Origin: Methylohalomonas sp034521715
Lineage (GTDB): Bacteria > Pseudomonadota > Gammaproteobacteria > Methylohalomonadales > Methylohalomonadaceae
Direction: 5' to 3'
Assembly: GCA_034521715.1 (NCBI GenBank)
Contig: JAXHLY010000001.1
Location: 300,505 to 364,504, forward strand
DNA: 64,000 nucleotides
Part shown: one piece after another, positions 9,360 to 17,748 of the stretch
Layout: the number at the start of each line of letters is the position of its first letter
Position numbering within the stretch: position 1 is the stretch's first letter
Program-made: the position numbers and the translations under genes
Notes under the pieces: generated by a model
Told to the model about the DNA's origin: nothing
Seen by the model: the letters and a program-made list of their open reading frames with translations, nothing else
Database searches by the model: none

Positions 9360-11768
9360 ATGACGGAACCGGGTGATTACAGCTCTTCCAGCATCAAGGT
9401 CCTTAAGGGGCTGGACGCCGTGCGTCGGCGCCCGGGCATGTATATCGGTGATACCGAGGATGGCACCGGCCTGCACCATATGGTGTTCGAGGTGGTTGAT
9501 AACAGTATCGATGAGGCGCTGGCCGGTTACTGTAGTGAGGTCCGCGTCACCATTCACAGCGATGAATCAGTAACCGTAACCGATAATGGTCGCGGTATTC
9601 CGGTGGATGCACACGAGGAAGGGCAGTCTGCGGCCGAAGTCATCATGACCACCCTGCATGCCGGCGGCAAGTTCGACGACAATTCCTATAAGGTCGCCGG
9701 CGGTCTGCACGGGGTTGGTGTCTCGGTGGTGAATGCATTATCCGATCGCCTGCAGCTGACCATTTACCGCGACGGTTACTACTATCGCCAGGAGTACAGT
9801 GAGGGCATACCGCTCACGCCGCTGCAGCAGGTGGCGCCGTCGGACCTCACCGGTACCGAGCTGCGCTTTCACCCGAGCCCGGCGACCTTCAAGAACATCG
9901 AATTCCACTATGACATTCTGTCCAAGCGTCTGCGCGAACTGTCGTTCCTAAACTCCGGCGTGCGCATCGAGCTCAACGACGAGCGCACGGGCAAGACCGA
10001 CGTGTTTGAATACAAGGGCGGCATCAGCGCCTTTGTCAGCCACCTGAACCGGAACAAGACGCCACTGCATCCGAACGTCATCGAGATCAACGCCGAGCGC
10101 GACGGCGTCAATGTCGAGGTGGCCATGCAGTGGAATGATTCCTACCAGGAAAACATCTTCTGTTATACCAACAACATTCCGCAGCGCGACGGCGGCACGC
10201 ATGCTGCCGGTTTTCGCGCGGCGATGACCCGGAGCTTTAATCATTACCTAGAATCTCAAGGGTTTGCGGCGCGCGCCAAGGTAACGGTGACCGGCGATGA
10301 CGTGCGTGAAGGCCTGACCGCGGTGGTGTCGGTCAAGGTGCCGGATCCCAAGTTCTCATCGCAGACCAAGGACAAGCTCGTCTCCAGCGAGGTCAAGGCC
10401 GTAGTCGAATCCGTGGTCACGGAAAAACTGGCCGATTTTCTGCTGGAAAAGCCGCAGGAGGCGCGCGCCATTTGCGACAAGATCATCGACGCGGCGCGCG
10501 CGCGCGACGCGGCGCGCAAGGCGCGTGAACTCACGCGGCGCAAGACCGCGCTGGATGTGGCCGGACTGCCGGGCAAGCTGGCCGATTGTCAGGAAAAGGA
10601 TCCGAGCAAGTCCGAGCTGTTCCTGGTCGAGGGCGACTCTGCCGGCGGCTCCGCCAAGCAGGGCCGGGATCGCCGCAATCAGGCCATTCTGCCGCTCAAG
10701 GGCAAGATCCTGAATGTGGAAAAGGCCCGCTTTGACAAAATGCTGTCATCGGTCGAGGTGGGAACGCTGATCACCGCCCTGGGCTGCGGCATCGGCAAGG
10801 ATGAATTCGATATCAGCAAGCTGCGCTATCAGCGCATTATCATCATGACCGACGCCGACGTCGACGGCTCGCACATCCGTACCCTGTTGCTGACGTTTCT
10901 GTACCGGCAGATGCCGGAGTTGATCGAACGCGGTTATGTGTTTATCGCCCAGCCGCCGCTGTACAAGATCAAAAAGGGCAAGCAGGAGCGCTATATCAAG
11001 GACGAGTCGGAAAAGGACGCCTATTTGCTCGAGCAGGCACTGGATGATGCGGCCCTGCGGCCGGCCATCAGCATCGAACCCGTGACCGGTGAAGCCCTGA
11101 AGGATCTGGCCGGCGACTATATCCGTATGAACCGGGCAATCGAGCGGCTCAAGCGGCGCTATTACCCGCCGCTGCTGGATGCCATGCGCGCCCTGCCGCC
11201 ACTGGAGGCCGAACACACCAGCGACCGGGCCGCAGTGGAGAACTGGTTCGGGCGATTTGAAGAACAGCTCAACAAGGATAATGCCGATGCCGCAGAGTAC
11301 AGCACGGAAGTGTTCCTGACCGCAGATGCCCAGGAATACGGCGGCCGGGTGCGGGTGACGATACATGGCCTCGAATCCGACAATGTGTTCCCGCCCGACT
11401 TTTTCTCCGGCAAGGACTACCAGCAGCTCATCGCCCCGGGCCGCCGCGTCAGCCTCGGCGATGGCGCCAGCATCCGCCGCGGCGACCAGGTGCGCGCCAT
11501 CCACAGCGCCAAGGAGGCCTTTGACTGGTTGCTGGAGGAATCGGCCAAGGGCATGCATATCCAGCGCTACAAGGGCCTGGGCGAGATGAACCCGGAACAG
11601 CTGTGGGAGACGACCATGAATGCGGAGACACGGTCGCTGAGCCAGGTGCGGATCGAGGACGCCGTTGCCGCCGACGACATCTTCACCACACTCATGGGCG
11701 ACCAGGTCGAGCCGCGACGCGATTTTATCGAGTCGAATGCCCTGCTGGTGGCCAACCTGGATACCTGA
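9360..11768 (+). CDS. gyrB: DNA gyrase subunit B
   Basis: An 802-residue protein of normal gammaproteobacterial length. The GHKL ATPase starts SSSSIKVLKGLDAVRRRPGM and has the ATP-lid motif GGLHGVGVSVVNALS. The TOPRIM domain has the EGDSAGGSAKQGRDR motif and the acidic DADVDGSHIRTLLL. It ends in a C-terminal domain with the GyrA-contacting QRYKGLGEMNPEQLW. With GyrA it introduces negative supercoils using ATP. The start at 9360 follows GGAGTAAGAATT, a good ribosome site. It lies 52 bases after recF, and no intein or frameshift is seen. Confidence 0.98.
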   Translation: MTEPGDYSSSSIKVLKGLDAVRRRPGMYIGDTEDGTGLHHMVFEVVDNSIDEALAGYCSEVRVTIHSDESVTVTDNGRGIPVDAHEEGQSAAEVIMTTLHAGGKFDDNSYKVAGGLHGVGVSVVNALSDRLQLTIYRDGYYYRQEYSEGIPLTPLQQVAPSDLTGTELRFHPSPATFKNIEFHYDILSKRLRELSFLNSGVRIELNDERTGKTDVFEYKGGISAFVSHLNRNKTPLHPNVIEINAERDGVNVEVAMQWNDSYQENIFCYTNNIPQRDGGTHAAGFRAAMTRSFNHYLESQGFAARAKVTVTGDDVREGLTAVVSVKVPDPKFSSQTKDKLVSSEVKAVVESVVTEKLADFLLEKPQEARAICDKIIDAARARDAARKARELTRRKTALDVAGLPGKLADCQEKDPSKSELFLVEGDSAGGSAKQGRDRRNQAILPLKGKILNVEKARFDKMLSSVEVGTLITALGCGIGKDEFDISKLRYQRIIIMTDADVDGSHIRTLLLTFLYRQMPELIERGYVFIAQPPLYKIKKGKQERYIKDESEKDAYLLEQALDDAALRPAISIEPVTGEALKDLAGDYIRMNRAIERLKRRYYPPLLDAMRALPPLEAEHTSDRAAVENWFGRFEEQLNKDNADAAEYSTEVFLTADAQEYGGRVRVTIHGLESDNVFPPDFFSGKDYQQLIAPGRRVSLGDGASIRRGDQVRAIHSAKEAFDWLLEESAKGMHIQRYKGLGEMNPEQLWETTMNAETRSLSQVRIEDAVAADDIFTTLMGDQVEPRRDFIESNALLVANLDT

Positions 11769-11777
11769 AGCTAGTAC

Positions 11778-12485
11778 TCACTTCGTTTTAATTCCCTGGA
11801 TACCAGCGCGGGCGAATGCCCATAGTGTCACCGTGCGGACACCGGCCCGGCGCAGGCTCCGGGCCAGCGCAGCGGCCGTGTGACCGCTGGTCATGACGTC
11901 ATCGACAACAATCACGTGCGCGGGTAGCCGGCATGTCGGGTAGACGCGGAAAGCGCCGCTGACGTTGCGGCGCCGCTGCCGGCCGTGCAGATCGGTCTGT
12001 GGCCGGGTTGCCCGTACGCGGCGGCAAACATCCACACGTAACGGAATATCCAGGTGCGCCGCCAGCGGCCGGGCGATCTCAAGTGCTTGATTGAATCCGC
12101 GGTACAGCTGCCGGCGCCAGTGCAGCGGCATCGGCAACAGACAGGTGTCGGACGGGTCGTGAGCGGGGATGCGCGCCAGCATCAGCCGGGCGAACTCGGC
12201 GCCCAGGCCGGGACGGCCATGGAATTTCAGCCGCTGGACAAGCAGCGGCACCGGGTACTCGTATCGGCATGCGGCCCGTACATGGCAGGGCAGCGGCCGG
12301 CGCAGACACCGGGGGCACGAGGCGTTATACGGCAACGGCAGGGCGCAGCGATCACAGCTGTTGGTTAACCACGGCAGATCACTGCAGCAGTCTTTGCAAA
12401 GCAGGCCCGTGGCCGCGGCGTCACATAACAGGCAGCTGCCGCCCAGGCGCCTGGTCTTCCGCCAGTTGTTAACCATAATAAACAT
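11778..12485 (-). CDS. comF: ComF/GntX family phosphoribosyltransferase-like protein
   Basis: A 235-residue protein. The N-terminal zinc-ribbon-like region has Cys pairs (CLLC, CKDCC, CDRC, CPRC). The C-terminal type I PRTase-like fold carries the PRPP-loop signature VIVVDDVMTSGHTAAAL near residue 195. ComF proteins aid DNA uptake or use in competence; the E. coli form, GntX, supports growth on DNA. No enzymatic activity is established. The start may be 12485 or the internal ATG at 12476. The gene is divergent from bioB, the order bioB has in many gammaproteobacteria, and its 5' end overlaps the candidate BirA operator. Confidence 0.85.
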   Translation of the reverse strand: MFIMVNNWRKTRRLGGSCLLCDAAATGLLCKDCCSDLPWLTNSCDRCALPLPYNASCPRCLRRPLPCHVRAACRYEYPVPLLVQRLKFHGRPGLGAEFARLMLARIPAHDPSDTCLLPMPLHWRRQLYRGFNQALEIARPLAAHLDIPLRVDVCRRVRATRPQTDLHGRQRRRNVSGAFRVYPTCRLPAHVIVVDDVMTSGHTAAALARSLRRAGVRTVTLWAFARAGIQGIKTK

Positions 12486-12519
12486 CCCTGTTTGACAACC
12501 GGGCGCCGGATCCTATGAT
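12466..12519 (+). promoter_or_regulatory. bioB promoter with candidate BirA operator
   Basis: TTGACA at 12492-12497 and TATGAT at 12514-12519, 16 bases apart, form a near-ideal sigma-70 promoter directed at bioB. Around the -35 lies an imperfect dyad: TTGTTAACC (12466-12474), 15 bases, then GTTTGACAA (12490-12498). BirA operators have the form TTGTAAACC-N15/16-GGTTTACAA; the half-sites here match at 8 of 9 and 7 of 9. Biotin-dependent repression of the bio operon would follow. The operator also covers the comF start. Confidence 0.5.
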
Positions 12520-12560
12520 GGCGGGGCCCCGCCCGCCGGGTCCGCCACGATGAGGGAATC

Positions 12561-13562
12561 ATGTCCGTATCCAGCGCCGAAACCGTAACCACGCCATCAA
12601 CATCGACCGCTGTAACGGCCGGTCTGCGTCATGACTGGTGCCTCGAGGAAATCCAGGCACTGTTTGATCGGCCGCTGAACGACCTCCTGTTCGCCGCGCA
12701 GACCGCCATCCGCGAATATTTTAACCCCAACCACGTCCAGCTGAGCACGCTGGTCAATATCAAGAGCGGCGGCTGTCCCGAAGACTGCGCCTACTGTCCG
12801 CAAAGCATACGTTATCAGACCGGCCTGGAGGTTTCCGGGCTCATGGATCTGGATGCTGTCAGGAGTTCGGCGCAGGCGGCAAAAGACGCCGGTGCCAGCC
12901 GTTTCTGCATGGGCGCGGCCTGGCGCTCGCCCAGGGATCGTGACATCGATCAGTTGGCCGGCATGATCGAAGCGGTGAAATCGCTGGGACTGGAAACCTG
13001 CATGACGCTGGGCATGCTGACAGCGGAACAGGCCGGGCGCCTGAGCATTGCGGGACTCGATTACTACAACCACAACCTCGACAGTTCGGAAGGTTTTTAC
13101 GGGCAGATCATTACCACGCGCACCTATCAGGATCGCATCGATACGTTGCAGCATGTACGTGATGCCGGCATCCATGTCTGCAGCGGCGGCATCATCGGCA
13201 TGGGCGAAGATGTGCGCGATCGTGCCGGCATGTTGATGACGCTCGCCAACCTGCCGCAGCATCCCGAAAGCGTACCGATCAACCTGCTGGTCAAGGTGGA
13301 AGGCACGCCGTTGGAAAATGTTGACGATATTGATCCCCTCGAACTCGTGCGCACGATCGCTGTGGCACGGATCATGATGCCGGCCTCCTACGTGCGTCTG
13401 TCCGCCGGCCGCGATGACATGTCCGACGAACATCAGGCACTGTGTTTTGCCGCCGGCGCCAACTCGGTTTTTTACGGCGAGAAGCTGCTGACCACGGGCA
13501 ACCCCGAAATCGAGCATGATCGCGATCTGTTTGCACGTCTCGGGCTGACCACCAGCCGCTGA
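12561..13562 (+). CDS. bioB: Biotin synthase BioB
   Basis: A 333-residue radical SAM enzyme. The cluster motif GGCPEDCAYCPQS (CxxxCxxC) sits near residues 70-82, and YNHNLDSS and LSAGRDDM are conserved substrate and cluster-binding blocks. It inserts sulfur into dethiobiotin, the last step of biotin synthesis, using a [4Fe-4S] cluster and a sacrificial [2Fe-2S] cluster. It is the first gene of the bioB-F-H-C-D operon, 14 bases before bioF, behind a strong promoter. Confidence 0.97.
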   Translation: MSVSSAETVTTPSTSTAVTAGLRHDWCLEEIQALFDRPLNDLLFAAQTAIREYFNPNHVQLSTLVNIKSGGCPEDCAYCPQSIRYQTGLEVSGLMDLDAVRSSAQAAKDAGASRFCMGAAWRSPRDRDIDQLAGMIEAVKSLGLETCMTLGMLTAEQAGRLSIAGLDYYNHNLDSSEGFYGQIITTRTYQDRIDTLQHVRDAGIHVCSGGIIGMGEDVRDRAGMLMTLANLPQHPESVPINLLVKVEGTPLENVDDIDPLELVRTIAVARIMMPASYVRLSAGRDDMSDEHQALCFAAGANSVFYGEKLLTTGNPEIEHDRDLFARLGLTTSR

Positions 13563-13576
13563 TCGCGATCACGGTT

Positions 13577-14771
13577 ATGCCGACCGACTCCCCGGGGCGA
13601 TCCGTCAGCGAACGATTTGCCAGTGAAATATTTGAGGCAGACACGGGGGATTATGCCGCCAGGGGGCTGCTGCGAACGCGCCGTGCGCTTGAACCGGCTA
13701 CCGCGCCCTACGTTCAATATAAAGGCCGTTCATGCATCAACTTCTGCAGCAACGACTACCTCGGACTTGGCGGTGATAATCGTATAGCCGCCGCCTTCAA
13801 ACAGGCCGTCGATCGTTATGGCGTGGGCGCCGGTGCCAGCCAACTGGTTTCGGGTTATAGCGAGGGGCAGGCGGAACTGGAAAACACCCTGGCTGAATAC
13901 TGCGGTTACGAACGTGCGCTGGTGTTCAGTAATGGTTATATGGCCAATCTCGGCGCGATCACCGCGCTGTGTGATCGCTCCACCGTTATTCATATCGATC
14001 GCCTGGCCCATGCTTCGTTGATCGATGCCGCGATACTTGCACGTGCGCGCATGCGGCGCTTTGCTCATAATGATACGTCCGTGCTTGAAAACAATATTTC
14101 AAGAGACAACAGCAATAAAAAAATCGTGATCACCGAGGGCGTGTTCAGCATGGAAGGCGATTGCGCCGATATATCAAGTATCGCTGACATATCCCGATCC
14201 GGGCAGGCGCTGTTGTATCTGGATGACGCTCATGCCTTCGGCGTAGTGGGCGAACAGGGGCGCGGCAGCCGCAGTCAAAACAATCTTTCTGCAGACGACG
14301 TGCCGATCATGATGGCAACCTTCGGCAAGGCGCTGGGTGTCAGCGGTGCCTTTGTGGCCGGATGCATCCGGTCTCATGGAAACCATACTGCAACAGGCAC
14401 GGACGCTGATTTATACCACCGCTCCGCCGCCGGCGCTTGCCGCGGCGATACTGAAGGCCTTGGCGATCATGCAACAGGAACAATGGCGGCGCGACAAGCT
14501 GCGGGAGCTGGTCGCTTACTGGCGCAGCCAGGCGCAAGAACGCGGCCTGCCCCTGTTTGATTCACGGACGGCCATTCAGCCATTAATGATCGGCGCCAAC
14601 GACAAAACGGCAGCCGTCAGCAATGCATTGCTTGAACGGGGGCTGCTCGTCAGTGCCATCCGGCCGCCGACCGTGCGCGAAGGCAGCGCGCGACTGCGTA
14701 TCACCCTGACCGCCGCACATGAAAAGGCGGATATCGATCGGTTGATTACCGTATTGACCGCTGTGCTGTGA
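13577..14771 (+). pseudogene. bioF: 8-amino-7-oxononanoate synthase BioF, one frameshift
   Basis: The first frame (13577 to about 14360) reads the PLP-enzyme body: NFCSNDYLGLGG, then SGYSEGQAELE, YLDDAHAFGVVG and the lysine block TFGKALGVSGAFVAG, where the Lys carries PLP. The rest, from METILQQARTLIYTT to the stop at 14771, lies one frame over. Removing one G at 14359-14361 gives a normal protein of about 397 residues. BioF joins pimeloyl-ACP and L-alanine. Because the operon is otherwise intact and the downstream genes overlap tightly, a sequencing indel in a GG run is as likely as real loss. The bioH start overlaps its stop. Confidence 0.9.
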
Positions 14772-15505
14772 TGCCCGCCGACGCCGAGACTGCTGAATTA
14801 TTATTGCTGCACGGCTGGTGTTTCGGTGCCGGTGTCTGGCAACCCGTCATCGATCATCTCGAAACCGGTGTGCGGGTCAACGCCGTCAGCCTGCCGGGGT
14901 ATGCCGGCGCTGCGATGGATAACACAGCGACCATGGAGGAAATCGTCGAACAACTGGCCGCCGCCTTGAGCAGCCCGGCGGTGGTGATCGGCTGGTCGCT
15001 GGGCGGGCTGTTGGCGGTGGAACTGGCGTGGCGTTATCCGGGCCGCATCCGGGCACTGGGGCTGATTGCGGCGCTGCCCTGCTTCAGCCGCCAGCCCGGC
15101 TGGGCCGCCGGCTGGGAACGCCGCGCCATAGCCGCGGTACACGATCGCCTGCAGCGGGACGCCGCCGCGACAAGCCGTTACATGGCGGCGCTGGCGGCAC
15201 GCGGTGATGCCGACAGCAATAGCGTCCGCGGCCAGTTGCAAACGTGCGCCCTGATACGGCGTGACACGCTGGAACGCGACCTGGATTATCTGATGGCGGC
15301 CGACCGGCGCCGCGAGTTTGCCGGCCTCGATGTGCCGGTCCATGCCTGGTTTGGCGAGCGTGATGCCTTGATCGGAAACGACTGTGCCGCCGCCGTTCGC
15401 GCCCTGCAGCCGGCGGCACGGATCCATGAACTGCCGTATGCCGGCCACGCCCCGCTGTTGAGCCGGCCAGGGGATATTGCCCGCGACCTGGAGCCGTTGC
15501 TGTGA
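14768..15505 (+). CDS. bioH: Pimeloyl-ACP methyl ester carboxylesterase BioH
   Basis: A 245-residue alpha/beta hydrolase. It has the oxyanion segment LLLHGWCFG, the nucleophile elbow GWSLGGLLA with Ser near residue 79, the acid in WFGERDAL, and the catalytic His in YAGHAPLLSRP near the end. It cleaves the methyl ester of pimeloyl-ACP and so ends the BioC-protected fatty-acid elongation. Its ATG overlaps the bioF stop, and bioC overlaps its own stop (GTGA), so translation is probably coupled. Confidence 0.93.
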   Translation: MMPADAETAELLLLHGWCFGAGVWQPVIDHLETGVRVNAVSLPGYAGAAMDNTATMEEIVEQLAAALSSPAVVIGWSLGGLLAVELAWRYPGRIRALGLIAALPCFSRQPGWAAGWERRAIAAVHDRLQRDAAATSRYMAALAARGDADSNSVRGQLQTCALIRRDTLERDLDYLMAADRRREFAGLDVPVHAWFGERDALIGNDCAAAVRALQPAARIHELPYAGHAPLLSRPGDIARDLEPLL

Positions 15506-16392
15506 ACGCCGATCAGCCCGAAGTACTCGACCGCCGGATAGTGGCGCGCGATTTCGACACTGCCGCGGCGACGTATGAGCGGGTCGCGGTCCTGCAGCAC
15601 ACCGTGCTCGAGCGCCTGCTTGAGCGGCTGGATGTCATCCGCCTGCAGCCGCGGGTGATACTCGACCTGGGCTCCGGCAGCGGCAGCGCGGCGCGGCGAC
15701 TGGCGCGGCGCTACCGGCACGCGCGGCTGCTGCAGCTGGATATCGCCTACGGCATGTTGCGACAGGCGCGGGCCCAATCCTGGCGCTGGTTTTCGCGGCA
15801 GCGTTTTATCCAGGCCGATGCCCTGGCGCTGCCGCTGGCAGCGGGCAGTACAGATTTTGTGTTTTCGAACCTGATGCTGCAGTGGGTCGATCGGCCCGAA
15901 CAGGTGTTCACGGAACTGCACCGCTGTTTGCGGCCCGGCGGCCTGGTGCAGTTCGCCAGCTTCGGCCCGGATACTCTGCAGGAACTGCGCGCCAGCTGGG
16001 CGGCCGTTGACGAGGCGCCGCATGTCAGCCCGTTTGTCGATATGCACAATGTCGGCGATGCGCTGGTGCGGGCCGGCTTTGCCGACCCGGTCATGGAGGC
16101 AGAACACTTCTGCCTGACCTACCCGGACTGTTATGCATTGATGCGGGAACTGCAGCAACTCGGCGCCCGCAATGCGCTGGCCGCCCGCCGTCGTACCCTG
16201 ACCGGGCACCGGCGTCTGCGGGGCATGGTCGCGGCCTACGAGCAGTTCCGGCAGCCGGACGGCCGCCTGCCGGCGACATTCGAGGTGGTCTACGGTCACG
16301 CCTGGGTGCCGGCGCAGCCGCAACAGACCGCCGATCCGGACAGCGGCGAGGTCCATGTTCCATTGACTGCGTTAAAGAGGCGCCGGGAATGA
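15502..16392 (+). CDS. bioC: Malonyl-ACP O-methyltransferase BioC
   Basis: A 296-residue SAM methyltransferase with motif I ILDLGSGSGSAARRLARRY near residue 53. It begins with the family pattern RRIVARDFDTAAATYERVAVLQ. It methylates malonyl-ACP so that the fatty acid machinery can build the pimeloyl chain. The start is a GTG within the bioH stop (GTGA), and bioD starts in its ATGA. The C-terminus is somewhat longer than E. coli BioC. Confidence 0.93.
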   Translation: MNADQPEVLDRRIVARDFDTAAATYERVAVLQHTVLERLLERLDVIRLQPRVILDLGSGSGSAARRLARRYRHARLLQLDIAYGMLRQARAQSWRWFSRQRFIQADALALPLAAGSTDFVFSNLMLQWVDRPEQVFTELHRCLRPGGLVQFASFGPDTLQELRASWAAVDEAPHVSPFVDMHNVGDALVRAGFADPVMEAEHFCLTYPDCYALMRELQQLGARNALAARRRTLTGHRRLRGMVAAYEQFRQPDGRLPATFEVVYGHAWVPAQPQQTADPDSGEVHVPLTALKRRRE

Positions 16393-17072
16393 CGGCCGGT
16401 GTTTTCATCACCGGCACCGACACCGGCAGCGGCAAGACCTTTGTCAGTGCCGGATTGTTACGCGGCTTGTCGCGGCGGGGGCTGCGCGCCGCCGGCATGA
16501 AGCCGGTGGCCAGCGGTTGTGAGCGCGGTCCGACAGGGGGCTGGATCAACGCCGACGCACAGGCCCTGCAGGCGGCTTCCGCGGGGGCGTGGGACTATGC
16601 CGTTATCAACCCGTATGCGTTACCGGAACCGATGGCGCCGCAGTTTGCCGCAGAGCGCCATGGCTGCGAGATCGAACTGGCGCCGATCGTCGCCGCCTAC
16701 CGCCAGCTCTGCGCGGCCAGCGACCGGGTCGTGGTCGAGGGGATCGGCGGCTGGCGGGTACCGCTGTCGGCGTCGCTGGCCACACGCGATCTGGTGGCCA
16801 GGCTGGAGTTGCCGGTCATCCTGGTGGTTGGTCTGCGGCTTGGCTGTATCAATCACGCCCTGATGACGGCCGAAGCCCTGGCGGCGGATGGTGTGCGGTT
16901 TCTTGGCTGGGTGGCGAATCATTTCGATCCGGATTACACGACGGCAGCCGAAACCCTGGCCACGCTGAACGCGGGCCTTGCCGCGCCACTACTTGCACAG
17001 GTGCCGACCGGCGCAGGGTCGGACGATCCTTGCTGGGACAGGCTTGCGGCGTGCCTGGACCACGGTCGGTAA
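16389..17072 (+). CDS. bioD: Dethiobiotin synthetase BioD
   Basis: A 227-residue P-loop enzyme with GTDTGSGKTFVSAGLLRGL near residues 8-26, KPVASGC, and EGIGGWRVPLS. It closes the ureido ring of dethiobiotin with CO2 and ATP. It is the last gene of the bio operon and starts within the bioC stop codon (ATGA). The full pathway bioB-F-H-C-D is thus present apart from bioA, which must lie elsewhere. Confidence 0.95.
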   Translation: MTAGVFITGTDTGSGKTFVSAGLLRGLSRRGLRAAGMKPVASGCERGPTGGWINADAQALQAASAGAWDYAVINPYALPEPMAPQFAAERHGCEIELAPIVAAYRQLCAASDRVVVEGIGGWRVPLSASLATRDLVARLELPVILVVGLRLGCINHALMTAEALAADGVRFLGWVANHFDPDYTTAAETLATLNAGLAAPLLAQVPTGAGSDDPCWDRLAACLDHGR

Positions 17073-17112
17073 TTGTGCTGATTCGAGGGAAATCATGAGC
17101 CTAGCGCGGAAA

Positions 17113-17126
17113 TTGACTTGCATCAA
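17113..17126. promoter_or_regulatory. FNR/ANR-type box upstream of the oxidase genes
   Basis: TTGACTTGCATCAA matches the FNR consensus TTGAT-N4-ATCAA at 9 of 10 positions. It lies 105 bases upstream of the DUF2244 gene that heads the oxidase cluster. An FNR-family gene with the right recognition residues is at 45467-46229 in this window. Oxygen control of the aa3-type oxidase is the likely meaning; whether it represses or activates depends on the unmapped promoter. Confidence 0.55.
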
Positions 17127-17217
17127 TAGAACCAAATCGGGCATATTGTTCATTCTGTATCGAATCTAACAACTATTTATACACAGGGAGCCTGTTTACT
17201 CGCGGAGTTGTCCAGAG

Positions 17218-17709
17218 GTGATTTCGGCTGTCAGCGGCTCTGATTCCAGCATCCAGTGCCTCGTTATCGAGCCGAACCGATCCATGTCCTGGCAAACACT
17301 GGTATCTTTGTACGTTCTGATGGTGTTTGTGTCCCTGGTCATCGGACTAGCTTACTTTCACATCGGCCTGACGCTGGTGTTGCCGTTCTGCGGGCTTGAA
17401 ATGCTGGCGCTGGGGGCTGCCCTTTATGTAACATCTTGGCGCAGCAGCTTCAGGGAGGTGATTACTGTCGATGAAGAATCGGTAGCTATAGAGAGCGGCC
17501 GCGAGAAACCGACACACCGGCAAGAATTCCAGCGTCCCTGGACGCAGGTGATACTTGAACGCTCCGGGGGCTGGCACCCCAGCCGCTTGCTGATTCGCTC
17601 ACATGGTCGCCAGGTCGAAATTGGCGGTTTTCTCAATGAAGAGGAACGCCGGGGGCTCGCAGAGGCGCTTAACAGAATTATTACGCCACTCGAAGCAGCG
17701 AAACCATAA
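17218..17709 (+). CDS. DUF2244 domain-containing membrane protein
   Basis: A 163-residue protein with two adjacent membrane segments (about residues 26-45 and 48-68), then a soluble C-terminal half with RPWTQVILERSGGWHPSRLL. This pattern matches DUF2244 proteins found next to cytochrome c oxidase genes. The function is unknown; a role in oxidase assembly is suggested only by the neighbourhood. The start is a GTG directly behind AGAG. An alternative Met at 17284 would cut 22 residues without touching the membrane part. Confidence 0.75.
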   Translation: MISAVSGSDSSIQCLVIEPNRSMSWQTLVSLYVLMVFVSLVIGLAYFHIGLTLVLPFCGLEMLALGAALYVTSWRSSFREVITVDEESVAIESGREKPTHRQEFQRPWTQVILERSGGWHPSRLLIRSHGRQVEIGGFLNEEERRGLAEALNRIITPLEAAKP

Positions 17710-17748
17710 ACACAATAACTAATTAATACGAGTGCTGAGGATAGGCGC

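Noticed and set aside
9360..11768. Intein in GyrB
   Set aside because: GyrB has normal length and uninterrupted motifs.
12597..13517. Minus-strand open frame of 306 codons opposite bioB
   Set aside because: Shadow of bioB; no ribosome site and no recognisable domain.
15286..16356. Minus-strand open frame of 356 codons opposite bioH and bioC
   Set aside because: It overlaps two well-supported genes and reads as low-complexity Arg/Gln/Gly sequence.
17095..17169. Short coding frame between bioD and the DUF2244 gene
   Set aside because: It has no ribosome site or similarity and overlaps the FNR-type box; it is more likely the regulatory region.
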